64,000 nucleotides of DNA from Leguminivora glycinivorella. Taxonomy: Eukaryota; Arthropoda; Insecta; Lepidoptera; Tortricidae. The position numbers were made by a program, and so were the translations under genes. The notes beneath the pieces are model-generated. The model did not search any database. It saw only the letters and a program-made list of their open reading frames with translations, and was not told where the DNA came from. Positions within the stretch are counted from its first letter, which is position 1; each line of letters opens with the position of its first letter. This document shows positions 42,865-53,370 of this stretch, one piece after another. Where the stretch lies: NCBI RefSeq assembly GCF_023078275.1, contig NC_062975.1, forward strand, positions 8,035,141 to 8,099,140. The letters are read 5' to 3'.

Positions 42865-43137
42865 TATATTATAAACCCGCTTAAATTCAAAGTTCGTTAA
42901 CCTTACTTTGAAGTGGTTTACAATCGTTTTAGAATGTTATATTTAAACCTTTTAGAAGTATTGAAAGTTCGCATTTACTTCAATGAATTTTTTTCAGGCG
43001 ACATTTTGTCATTTAAATGAACAAGACTTTCTTTTTTGACATAATATTCATGTTTTGATATATTTTTGCAAAGCTTAATAATTTTCTCTACATACTAATC
43101 GTAAGCCAGCATAATTATCTATACTTACTCTGGCTTA

Positions 43138-43426
43138 TGGGCATTTTCAGAATTTGGGACACCCGAATTAGCGTAAGTTGTTAACAAAAATTAACTCACT
43201 GTCAGTTTTGTGACGATAATAAAATTAAGCATAAAATTACAATAATATTATTGTTTTTGTGTTAGTTACTCGTACATAAACTTTAAGCGATAATCTACAT
43301 TCAGGATGTGAAAAAAGTAAATTTTTAAACATATTTTATGCTTAATTATCGTCACAAAACTGACAGCGACTTAATTTTTGTTAACGACTTACGCTAATTG
43401 GGGGGACCCAAATTCTGAAAATGCCC
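43138..43426. mobile_element. TTA-flanked MITE with GGGCATTTTCAGAATTTGGG ends
   Basis: Left TGGGCATTTTCAGAATTTGG, right CCAAATTCTGAAAATGCCC, with TTA at 43135-43137 and 43427-43429. Inversion continues through AATTAGCGTAAG, GTTAACAAAAATTAA and CTGTCAGTTTTGTGACGATA, giving arms of about 100 bp. This again fits PIF/Harbinger-type duplication. Confidence 0.85.
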
Positions 43427-43429
43427 TTA

Positions 43430-46400
43430 TACTTCGAGCAGCATTAGCAACAATATAACGATCAACTGAACACAAGCCAAGAAGCTAAATAGAATCACTC
43501 GTACGAGAGGAGGTTATTCCTCTTCCTTATACATCATTAGACGACTTAGCCGCGAAGACTAGTGGAAAAGGAACAAAGAAGTGTCATTATTTCCGCAGAT
43601 ATAATGCGAGATAAGTGTGGGCACAGTGAGATAAGAATACCTTTGAGTAAAGTGCCCGGAAACTGAGTATTATTGTCCCAATCATGGGCTTAGATTGACG
43701 TAGGCCTCCTAACTTTGTGCTCAATTAGAATAGTTCTATAAGTGCCTGGGAAATCAATTTTAAATTACAAAAGCAAGTCATCATCTCAATTATACATAGA
43801 AAATAGGAAATTGTTTTCTAAAATACTTATTGAATTATTATTGTTACTTATATAAATACTAAATAGAACTAGGCATTACTTCTCAGATTAGCAAATTTAT
43901 ATTCTTGTTTAAAATTTTCAGCGTAAAATTGAGTTTAATAAAACATTTTCTGCGACTATGAGACGATCGTCCGCGACAAATGGTTATTGCTTAACTTTCA
44001 AAAACTTTTAATGGTATTTTCAACGAAACATTGGTTACAAGAGTAAAAGTATTTCATTGCGTATTCCCACATGCAAGGAGTTCTTTCGTGTAATTTACAA
44101 GCAAATTATAGTTTATTTTTTGAACTATCATAGAAGTCGGAATGAGATACCGTAGATCGTAGGTACAGTAGTTAGTTATTTATACTTGTAATTTGTTTTC
44201 TACGAGAGGCGTAGGCTAACAAGAACTTGCATATATATTACATAACATCTGAACATTTTTTTCAATACAATAGGACAGATTATCTGTCCTATCATAGTAG
44301 GTACATATACATAAAATTATATAAAAAATCCTAAGCAAGATAAAACTTGTACATACTCAACGTTTTATAAAAGCAATAGATAAAATTGTTCAGTTTCGTT
44401 AAAGCTAATTCTGCTCTCTCAAACCAAACACGCCTATTCCAATATTTGAAGACATCGAAACGGCGAGCTGGCGTTATCTGGGATACAAAAAGCCTACCGT
44501 GAACTAGGTACGTTCTTCGCACTTATGAATTCGTATGTAAGTGTGACAGGGAAAAACAGTTAGAATGTGGTTTGCAGTAGGTCTTGTGATGTAGTAATTG
44601 AAACCGCTACGAGCTGTGAAAGCGCCAAAGCCAAAATAATATATCATCCGTCAACGTTTATAAATTTATACAAAAAAAACTTATTTTTTACGGTTTTTGT
44701 CCTTATTGTTTTTCCTTTATTTATTTCATAAATAAATCTGTTATAAGTTATAAATAATTATTCATTTTTAAAGCAGAATGATTATTATTTTTTCATGAAA
44801 CTTTGACATTTACCCAGATAATATTATTAAATAACATAACAATAGTTCATCGTCTGTTGCGTATTCATCCTTGTATAGATCATGCCATCCACGATGACTC
44901 GCGAATTCGAAATACTATCCTTTAATGGCATGACAATACAAACCAAGGCGTTTTCGTGAAGACATTCTATATCATACTACAAACTCCCGCGTATGTACAG
45001 TGGCGTTACAGAGGAATTTTCTCTCGCGAATTCCTGCGAAAATGCGATATCTTTAGTAGCGAAAAATGCGATACCTTTTTTCAACTCAATTGAAATGTTC
45101 ACAACGTCGTAGTGTACTGTAATTATTTTTAGGTAACCATTGTAAGTATCAATGATAATTTCAATGGTTACCTTCTAAAGCATAAATGTCATAATGATTT
45201 GCGTGCCTTATTTCATCAAATTTTCCTAGAAAAATCGGCCATAGTTAGGGTTAAGTTAACACTAGTCTAGTCCCAATGGTTCTTAGCGAGCATAAATTTA
45301 TCGCTGAAATCACGAACAGTCTGTTTGTCGTAACTGGTGACTGAAGACATGGCGACTTTGCGATACGGTGACGAAATACTAAATGCTCAAAGTTCTATTC
45401 TATGCTTAAGCTGTTTTTGATATGTATTTCGTTATGTAAACATAAGGCTAATATATTTGGTAAGATACATTTCCAGTTATATTTTATTGCTTCGCAAAAC
45501 ATCAGGGCAATGAACAAGTAACTGGCTTGAAAAATGGGCATAATATTTTCCCTTGTTTCAGCAATTTATTGTGACCAACCTGCCGCATACCTGGCATATG
45601 TAGCAGACCGTATCGGAGTGGATGCCAATTTGTATTCATGAAACCGTCATTTAAAATATTTTGTAGGAAAAAAAAAGGTATTCCAGAACAGGTCAAAAGC
45701 ACAATTTTAGTCTAAAATATTTAGCTAGAGTTCAAATAAACTGAAATATTATCCTTATCATATACGACGCGTGATGCTCTAGATACTTAAACTTAAAAAC
45801 ACAAATATATTTGAACGATCATAATTGCTTATAATTATAACACCATTTTTTCTTGCACAATTTTTTTTAAACATTAGATAACAGGAGGTGATCAGGCTTG
45901 AATCCACGATGTTTTTGAGTTTTGCCCATAAAAGGGTCACTTTACTTACATAAAACGAATAAATAGATATTCTGGTTTGTATTCGAGATATTTTTACAGT
46001 ATTAGTAAAGGCGCACTTGTTACTAACGGGCTACTTTTATATTTAGTTTTTCCATGTTCGTACCGCCCAGTTTTTCAGGGTTGTAAATTACAAGGACCTT
46101 CGTCTGAAACCGGCCATTAACGTCAGCCTGTATAACAACACAGCAAATAAATGATAACGCCCTAAGCCTACACGTCGTGTAAAAACTATAGAAAACAAGG
46201 GTCACAACTAAGCCCTGAGGGCCGACTACGCACACCGAATTGTGAATATCGGATGTCTTTCTCTCTTACTCCAACGCTTAAAAACGCGACAGGAGGTACA
46301 GTTTCTAAATCGAAAGGAGCACGTATTATGATTTGTAAAATTAAGCCAAATATAACCGCCGTGCTGACAATATGTTTGAAAAAGCCCAAAAATATTTTTA

Positions 46401-46464
46401 CAAAATCTTTTTAGCCGAAAAACAATTTCGTTCACAACTGTTCTCTTATAGAACTTATCTGTGA
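43430..46464. other. About 3 kb without supported features
   Basis: Only a short inverted pair (AGGTAACCATTG at 45132, CAATGGTTACCT at 45163) and small AT-rich repeats are visible. Open frames such as 45502-45702 and 46023-46435 on the minus strand show no domain. Confidence 0.4.
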
Positions 46465-46642
46465 TGAATAAATCTGTGTCGAACCGTTTTGGCTTTTTTG
46501 GCTAATTGATATCCATTTTCAAAATCGCGTAAATTAAGAAGGATAATTTTGGCCATGATTGGCTTTAGCGCCTTTAAAAAAATCAAGCACTAACAGTCAA
46601 GAGCGTTTGTATTCAAAAACTACCCCTCCTGTTGCGTTTTAA
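46465..46642 (-). mobile_element. TTAA-type MITE (GACGCTACAGGAG family), copy 4, partial
   Basis: CTGTGTCGAACCGTTTTGGC, AGTCAAGAGCGTTTGTATTC and CCCTCCTGTTGCGTTTTAA correspond to the second half of 7845-8264. Divergence is higher than in the other copies. Confidence 0.65.
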
Positions 46643-48140
46643 GAGTGAGAGAGAAAGGTGTTCACGAGTTGCGAACTTGTGTTTTTGCAATCTGCTTAGC
46701 CGGGCTTCCCGTCTTCCAACTTTGACGGCGTAGTGTTCCGCACCGCACATTATCTGACCCTTGAAACCCTTGATAATCAATCAACCGAAAACGGGTCCAA
46801 GGAATTCCTCCCTAAACTTCTACAAAAACCACTTAAGAATTGGCAACTCCAAGTAATTATAAGAGCTTAAAGACGAAGTTGAGATTAACATTGTCTTGAA
46901 GTTAGTATTCGGAAAGGAAATCTTTTCATTGCAAAAGACTTCTATCAAAGGACGAGAATGTTCTGTAAAGGTAATCCCTTGGGCTTTATTGCTTGCGCTA
47001 TTTTATTAATCTACGAGGGGAAGGCTATAAATCAAAAGCTTTATTTATTGCGAAATAAAATGAACTGTACTTTGAGGCATTGTATCTGTGTCAAACAATA
47101 TATGTAACGAGTTTTGGAAGTCCATAATAAATGATTCGTCGTTCATTCAGTATTGATTTCTACCCTGAAAAGTTAAAATTATACAGTATCTTTACACCTA
47201 TTTGTCTACACGTACGTAGTAAACTTTTTTTGTATCTAAGTAAATGATATGTATACATTTGTTAAGTACTAAGGAAAACATATTTGCCTCAATCCTACAC
47301 ATACTTTTTGTATCTCAGGGAGTAAAATATTTCTTGGACATATTCGATGCTTTTGACAATTCTTTATCGAACTGTATAACTAAATCCTTCTATAACATGA
47401 TGTGACACGTATATATACAAAGTCGTAAAACACGCCTAATATAAACCCCCATAAAATAACGCAGCAAGCTAAAAGTTGACAGACAATGACTCTCACAGCT
47501 CATTTTCGGCTATTGACCTGGTTGCCTGATGCAAGGACCTGGAGCTGAATTTCGTTAGCTTTATATTTAAATTGAATTTACGTAGTTAAAAAAAATAAGT
47601 CAAAGGACAAAGAGTTTAAGTATCGAAAAATAATTTATTCTTGGATTATTTTTTGTGCAAAACATTGTACTCCCAAAGTACCTATGTAACATTACTATAT
47701 GTAGGAGAGTAATTATTTATTATTATTACCAAGGATGATCTATATATTAGGATTTACAATCTTCATACTAAGAATCGTACCTACATTTTATAGCGCCATC
47801 TATTAAATACTATCAAAACTACACTGATTATGCTTACATTTTTTTTAATGTGTATTGACTTGATATCGTGATATTAAAATAAAGAAGCATGTCATTTGTT
47901 ATTATAAAAAATAAAAACACGCAAAAATATTTGGGGAAAATATGATTTTGGCCACTTCCAGGCTGCGAAGCAGCGTCATCTAGTTTTAAGCCTAAAAGGC
48001 CCATAAATTTCAGGGGTACGATTTTTTGTATGGGCTTTGCCTTACTCGGTATGATATGGTCCTTCGTATTACACAATTCTAAGTATGTATGTATTTTTGA
48101 ATTTAAGAATGAAGGGTATGAGTAGAATTACTTACTATTG
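46643..48140. other. No supported feature
   Basis: Unique-looking sequence; the minus-strand frame 47834-48076 lacks recognisable motifs. Confidence 0.35.
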
Positions 48141-48162
48141 TCACAGACCAAAGTTATGTGAG

Positions 48163-48300
48163 AGCTACTTACAACATTAACCCGGCAACCTTCAAATCAA
48201 GAGTGAACAGGCATCTTCTGGGCGAGCTCACTCCATCGTAGGCCACGTCTTTGCCTTTAGCTATTAGGTGGCCAAGAGTAAGCCCATTCATAATAATTAA
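48163..48300 (+). pseudogene. LINE protein tail (FKSRVNRHLL family)
   Basis: The frame to the TAG at 48239-48241 reads INPATFKSRVNRHLLGELTP, a common end of lepidopteran LINE RT proteins, followed by GGCCACGTCTTTGCCTTTAG and an A-run at 48299. Related tails are at 24225-24345 and 49318-49450. Confidence 0.7.
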
Positions 48301-48517
48301 AAAAAAAACATTATTATGTAGGCGACAGTCGGTGTGCAATCGTAGTATACGTGCAGACCGTGAATCCTAGGGATTATATAGGTATATTGTGGAAAGTGAA
48401 AATAATTTTGTCGTTCCCTGATACTACAATGCATTACTGATTACTGATACGAGTTTAGAGTTTTGGGCATCTGTAACAAGCTGACAAACAGTTCTGCATA
48501 TCTACATTTTAATAAAA

Positions 48518-48752
48518 TATATTACAGGACATTCTTACATAGATTGACTGAGTCCTACGGTAAGCTCAAGAAGGCTTGTGTTATGGGTACTCAGACAACA
48601 ATATATAAAGTTACAAATACTTATATACATAGACAACATCCATGACTCAGGAACAAATATCTGCGCTCATCACACAAATAAATGCCCTTACCGGGATTCG
48701 AACCCGGGACCGCGGCAGCAGGCAGGGTACCGACTAGGCCAAACCGGTCGTC
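48518..48752 (-). mobile_element. tRNA-derived SINE variant, reverse
   Basis: Head on the minus strand: a GGCCTAGTCGGTACCCTGCC-like A-box part, then GGTTCGAATCCCGGTAAGGG. The 3' part differs from 11685-11948, carrying TGAGTCCTACGGTAAGCTCA and GGACATTCTTACATAGATTG, shared with 27836-27932. This points to two 3'-end types on one tRNA-like head. Confidence 0.75.
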
Positions 48753-49199
48753 AAACTACTAACGTTACTACCTTTCGAAACTTTACGAACTGTCCGATTT
48801 TGCCACCTGCCGTTGACATTTTTGTTATGCGACATTGTTATACCTACCCATGACCCAACTTCTGCCAAAATGAAGGCTTGATTTCATTTTAATTTCGCCA
48901 CCAGGAGTGACTTTGTTGGCGTCGTTCAAGTTTTCAGTTACAAAAATGAGGAAGCCGGAAAAATTGGCAAGAGTTTCCTTATTGTGAATACAATGGGCTG
49001 GTTTTTCGGAGATTCCGGAACTTGAGCAAGGTTTGATGTCTAAATCAGTGAGATTTTGTATGGCTTTGCAGATTCATTTACATAAAGTTTGTAAAAATAG
49101 CCTGTATGTTTGTCAGTTCAATCAAAATTTGTAACAAGATTTTTTTTTGTTGGGTTACCATTACAAAAAATATTTTCCGAACCCACTATTGCGGGCTTT

Positions 49200-49275
49200 C
49201 CTCTAGATTTTTTTATGAGAGGAAAAGGAGCAGACAGGTCACCTGATGGTAAGCGATCACTGCCGCCCATATTAT
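49200..49275 (+). mobile_element. LINE 3' fragment (CACCTGATGGTAAGCGATCAC block)
   Basis: GACAGGTCACCTGATGGTAA GCGATCACTGCCGCCCATA is a widespread lepidopteran LINE 3' block. Only about 75 bp is clear. Confidence 0.6.
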
Positions 49276-49317
49276 AGCTTTAGATATAGCTTTTCGGGAT
49301 TTAATACAAAATGATTA

Positions 49318-49450
49318 CTTATTATAATTTCTCATGGCAAAGGCAGGCCTACGATGAAGCGAGCTCGTCCAGTAGGGCCATGTTCACCCTTGATTTGAAG
49401 GTTGCTGAGTTGTATGGCTGGGAAAGATACGCAAGGAATAATGTAAAGTA
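49318..49450 (-). pseudogene. LINE protein tail, reverse (FKSRVN family)
   Basis: On the minus strand the frame reads SATFKSRVNMALLDELASS to the stop at 49350-49352, then GCCTGCCTTTGCCATGAG. It matches 48163-48300 in the other orientation. The 69-codon plus frame over it is an antisense artefact. Confidence 0.7.
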
Positions 49451-49489
49451 TAAACTGAAATATATACCATACACTAAAGAAAAAGCGAT

Positions 49490-49600
49490 CATGCCCACTG
49501 GTGGCGAAGCCGGGAATTGAACCCGGGTCTCCAGCTACGCGGCACCAGCGGCTGACGTGATAAACTGCTACACCACCTCGACCGCCGAGGTACCCGTGGA
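49490..49600 (-). mobile_element. tRNA-like SINE head of a second type
   Basis: Minus strand: GGCGGTCGAGGTGGTGTAGC, CACGTCAGCCGCTGGTGCCG, GAGACCCGGGTTCAATTCCC, GGCTTCGCCACC. The B-box GGTTCAATTCC is intact and the ends can pair (GGTGGCG-like arm), but the A-box region departs from a functional tRNA. It is most likely a SINE head. Confidence 0.6.
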
Positions 49601-49984
49601 AATTTCTCTAGTGCATGTTATCTCTGAAGGCTAGGCGCCTTTGACCAACTCTAAGGGCGAGCAATTTGTGCTTACACCTCCTATATGAATCCTTTTGCAG
49701 GATTACGATATAGCGAGAGAGATGGAAAATTATTTAATAAAATAATTTGATTTTCACCACACCAACTGGTAAAGGCTTACTTTGCTATTCGAAAACAGAT
49801 AGCAAAATTGCATTTTATCCACAAGAGTTGTTTCATACAAATTTTAACTTGATGTCTTAAGCTGGCTGGTAGAAATTACTTATAAATGATGATTTTGAAT
49901 CATAAATATTGAATAAATAGATGAATTTGATTTAATTTGATGTTTTATAGTCAGTATTTTGTTCGTGTTGGTGTGGTGAAAAAT

Positions 49985-50150
49985 TTTGTGTTTCACTCGA
50001 TGGCAAAGTTTTGTTTAACCTTCGTGCCTTGAAACCCTCGCAACGCTCAAGATTCCACTTTTTGAATAATGGAATCTTTCCCTTGCTCGGGTATCAATAT
50101 TGGCACATGAGGTTAAACAACAACTTTGCCCCCTTGTAAAACAAATAATT
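49985..50150 (-). repeat. Hairpin-bearing repeat, AACGAGCAAG family, copy 3 (short)
   Basis: Minus strand: ACAAGGGGGCAAAGTTG, CGAGCAAGGGAAAGATTCCA and TGGAATCTTGAGCG arms, AACAAAACTTTGCC. It abuts the mariner relic directly at about 50150. The end matches the ACAAGGGGGCAAAGTTG start of 61636. Confidence 0.65.
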
Positions 50151-50655
50151 GAATTGTTTATCCCGCAAATGTCGTTTCAGGGCTCTAAACAAATGAAAGT
50201 CTGATGGTGCGAGGTCTGGAGAATAAGGTGGGTGGGGTATCGTCTCCCAGCCCAAGTTCTGCAGCTGTTGGCGAACGGTAGATGCGACATGAGGTCGAGC
50301 GTTATCATGTAGTAAAATTACAGTGGCTCGTCTTCGTCGTTTTTTCTTGATAGCAGAAGATAGTTCGGTGAGCTGTGTTGAATATTTGTTAGCGTTTACA
50401 GTTTAATTGTGTAATAGTTCATGAAACAGCATGCCTTGCGAGTCCCAGAAACAACAAAGCAAAACTTTTAAGCGGTTCTTTTGACTCAGCTTCGGATGAG
50501 TTGGTGGCGTTTCTTCTCGAGGCAGCCAAAAAGCACGTCGTGTATCGTTCTCATAATAAATCCATGATTCTTCTCCCGTAACCAGATCAGTCAAAAACTC
50601 TTTACGTCGGGGTCGCAGCAAAAGTGATTGACAGATGGCGACACGGAAAGAAAGG
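50151..50655 (-). pseudogene. Mariner transposase relic, catalytic domain
   Basis: On the minus strand VAICQSLLLRPRRKEFL leads to LVTGEESWIYYEN, then WDSQGMLFHELLHN, an in-frame TAA (50403-50405), and on to ILLHDNARPHVASTV and YSPDLAPSDFHLFRALKRHL. The second and third aspartates are present with 34 residues between them (D34D). The first aspartate of the usual TGDE is E here. The N-terminal DNA-binding part and the last C-terminal residues are absent. It is a dead copy of a mariner cut-and-paste transposase. Confidence 0.9.
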
Positions 50656-51148
50656 AAATATACTATTGTACCCTACATCGAATAACGATTTAAAATTATA
50701 GTTACAAATCCCACGAATGGTTCCCATAGCAATAATCAGACAACGCCTTGTTCTTGCCTAAGCACACATTGGCTTTCAGATTAGTCTGTGCGGTGATACA
50801 AATATTGGGGGATTAGTGTCGAAAGAGGACCGATAAAGCAGCTTACAATCCACGGATTACGAACTAGAGATAATCTCGTGAATTCGTGTTTACAAGAATA
50901 ATGACATATTTTATTTTGAAGCATATTAATATGAATGCATATGGCCCTTCTGATGGTAATGGTGCTCTCACACTGGGCTGTTATACATGTCATATAACAT
51001 GATGTGACAGGGACAGCGCGCTATCGCACCATCGCGCTGCCCCTGTCACACCCATGCATAAGCAACCACTGTAGCCAATGGTCGCGGGCAACGCCAGTGA
51101 TGTTACATGGGCCTTGTCGACCCTAACACCCTGTAATGGCGTGGACCA
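50656..51148. other. No supported feature
   Basis: Includes a short inverted pair GGGACAGCGCGCTATCGCAC / CATCGCGCTGCCCC at 51010-51044 (arms GGGACAGCGCG and CGCGCTGCCCC), otherwise unremarkable. Confidence 0.4.
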
Positions 51149-51151
51149 TTA

Positions 51152-51602
51152 GACACTGGTCCCACCGCGAGCTAGTAAGCTATGAGCTATCGGCTATAAA
51201 AACGAACAAAAGATAAGCCTTCCCGTGCAAATAAAAGAGACACGGCGATATTGATAGCTTACCGCTGGGCGAGTAACTATAAACATCGCCGTGTCTCTTT
51301 TATTTACGCGGGAGTGATTATTATTTTATTATTTTATTTTTATTTATTTAGAACACATACAGTCATTTATACATATGAAAAGGGTGCATATAAATATACG
51401 CATGCAAATTTACTCTAAAAAAGACCTGGAGGTTCATAAAATTTAGAACAGTAAAAATACATAACACTTCCAAAGCTATGCTAAGGTAAAGCTAAGGTTA
51501 CATAATACAATAAGTATTGAAAATACAAAAGTTACTAGTTATTATATCTTCTGTTCGTTTTTATAGACTCATAGTTTACTAGCTCGCGGTGGGACCAGTG
51601 CC
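51152..51602. mobile_element. TTA-flanked palindromic MITE (CACTGGTC family), copy 2, split by a LINE tail
   Basis: Starts GACACTGGTCCCACCGCGAG and ends CTCGCGGTGGGACCAGTGCC, TTA at 51149-51151 and 51603-51605. About 230 bp of foreign sequence (51317-51548) interrupts the right half, relative to the intact copy at 9479-9709. Confidence 0.85.
51317..51548 (-). mobile_element. LINE 3' untranslated fragment nested in the MITE
   Basis: The left side is a (TTATT)/(TTTA) tract, then GAACACATACAGTCATTTAT, like a reverse-oriented LINE 3' tail. ATTAT occurs at both junctions and may be the target duplication. No protein part is left. Confidence 0.6.
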
Positions 51603-51605
51603 TTA

Positions 51606-52037
51606 CAATAAAAATAAAGACGGGTATATAATTATTTTATTGGACTTTACTATTTCCAGTCAATCTTTCTTGATGGCCTGGATTAACAAAAGTCACAGTT
51701 ATTTTCAGTTCTTTTTACCCGTTTGTTTGACGACGACTGATTCATATGTAGCTCTCAGACGCCCGCTTGAGTACCTAAGTTAAATTTATTTTCTCTCAAA
51801 ATTGTGTTTTTTCTGGATTTAACTCTGGGACTCCGTGCATAGCAGCGTCAACATGATCATGTGTCTAAATTAAATTGATTCAACTCTTGAAGTGTATTGA
51901 GAGCAATTTGACACAAGTCAGGCGGTCTAAATAGCATTGCCTGCGTTCTTGTGCGCGAGTCCAAACGTCTAGCATGACGTGAAGTATGGAATCGCGCGCC
52001 ATACTCGTAGTGAAAATTGAGCTAAACCACCTGGCCC
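51606..52037. other. No supported feature
   Basis: Unique-looking sequence without motifs. Confidence 0.35.
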
Positions 52038-52195
52038 CGTAGCCGAATGGCATTTCTGCGACGCGAAACGAAATCGAAACGCCGCAGAAAGGTAGTCTGG
52101 CTCTGTCGCGCTAATACGCAAGAGCGATAGAGATAGATAGCTACGAAAGAGATATTATCGTGAGCGTTTCGTAAGCGTTTGTGCATTCGGCTACG
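52038..52195 (+). mobile_element. CGTAGCCGAATG-type MITE, copy 5 (first of a cluster of three)
   Basis: Starts CGTAGCCGAATGGCATTTCT and ends TGTGCATTCGGCTACG; interior AGAAAGGTAGTCTGGCTCTG and ACGCAAGAGCGATAGAGATA. The 158-bp copy has intact ends and serves as a family reference. Confidence 0.9.
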
Positions 52196-52206
52196 CACAC
52201 TGGCCC

Positions 52207-52343
52207 CGTAGCCGAATGGCATTTCTGCGACCCCAAACGCTGCAGTAAATGTAGTCTGGCTCTGTCGCGCCAATACGCAAGAGCGATAGAGATATATTGC
52301 ATTTCTGCGGCGTTTGGCATCGCAGAAATGCCATTCGTCTACG
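52207..52343. mobile_element. CGTAGCCGAATG-type MITE, copy 6 (double-left-end form)
   Basis: Starts CGTAGCCGAATGGCATTTCT and ends AGAAATGCCATTCGTCTACG, so both ends are of the left type and the normal GCACAAACGCTC end is missing. GCGGCGTTTGGCATCGCAGA mirrors the left side. It looks like a fold-back derivative. Confidence 0.85.
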
Positions 52344-52354
52344 GGGCTTGCGTG

Positions 52355-52499
52355 CGTATCCGAATGCACAAACGCTCACGAAACGAAACGCTCGTAGATA
52401 TCTATCTCTATCGCTCTTGCGTATTGGCGCGACAGAGCTAGACTACCTTTCGCGGCGTTTCGTTTTCGTTTCGCGTCGTAGAAATGCCATTCGGCTACG
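52355..52499 (-). mobile_element. CGTAGCCGAATG-type MITE, copy 7
   Basis: Starts CGTATCCGAATGCACAAACG and ends ATGCCATTCGGCTACG, opposite in orientation to copy 5, with 11 bp between it and copy 6. Confidence 0.85.
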
Positions 52500-52984
52500 G
52501 GGCCTAATGTTGTTATGCAACTGGAGTTTGACGTATTACCAAAATTACGAAACGAAATTTACAATCGTTTTTATGAATCTACAGGACAAATGGCAAAAAA
52601 CGGCAATTTATCGAGGCAGATTTAGACGGTTATAAAACCCTTTCTAAAAATAGGCAGAACTAGATAATTTGACCTTTGATCTATTTGAGATTCGATACCA
52701 GAATCCAATAATTCAACATTGTTGCTAACAGGTAGGTACAATAAATACACTCGCTAGACTAAAATTACATTCCGTGATGCATCTAATATAAGTTATTTAT
52801 AATTGGCCCAAATCTAACTTTTAGATATGTCCAACATATTATATTATAATAGCTCTAACTACATTATGGATCGGATTGATCTGATAAAACCATTTTTATT
52901 AGAAGTTGATGATCATTCATAGATAGTTTGATCTGTCAGTGTTAGAAATGACGTTTCTTCAAAAATATACACTTTTCACGCTGA

Positions 52985-53365
52985 CATACTTACAAACATA
53001 CATTCATACAATCACGCCTATGTACGCCTAAGCACTGGAAAGTGTGTGTGTTGTTTGTTTGTCCGTCTTTCACGGCAAAACGGAGCAACGAATCGACGTG
53101 ATTTTTTAAGTGGAGATATTTGAAGATATGGAGAGTGACATAGGACACTTTTTGTCTCTTTCGAACCCCTCACTTCCCTAAAATGGGGGTTGAAGTTTGT
53201 ATGAAGCATTCCGTAATTTTCGAATTTAACGCGAGCGAAGCCGCGGGCAAAAGCTAATATTCCATAAAGGGGTAGACAGAGCATATGAAACTACTCAAGT
53301 TTCAGTGCCACTCTTGGCAATAAGGGGTTGAAAGAAAACGAAATTGTGACATTGCATTGACTAAC
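52985..53365 (-). mobile_element. TTTCACCACCCC retroposon split by a Helitron-like element
   Basis: The tail side (ACATACATTCATACAATCAC and GCCTATGTA) lies at 52985-53024 and the body (CCATAAAGGGGTAGACAGAG, CTTGGCAATAAGGGGTTGAA) at 53262-53365. Other copies join these directly as ACGCCTGTATCCCATAAAGG. Confidence 0.75.
53030..53257 (+). mobile_element. Helitron-like short element, copy 5 (longer form)
   Basis: Ends GCGGGCAAAAGCTAA, a CTRR terminus followed by T. The start is degenerate (GCACTGGAAAGTGTGTG). It has the longer-subfamily segment CCTAAAATGGGGGTTGAAGT. It is inserted in a retroposon. Confidence 0.8.
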
Positions 53366-53370
53366 TACGA

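Noticed and set aside
49490..49600. Functional tRNA gene on the minus strand
   Set aside because: The T-arm looks good but the D-arm region and spacing do not fold into a standard tRNA by eye; a covariance-model search would decide.
52022..52635. Several frames of 60-115 codons on both strands
   Set aside because: They arise from three palindromic MITEs, so similar peptides appear on both strands.
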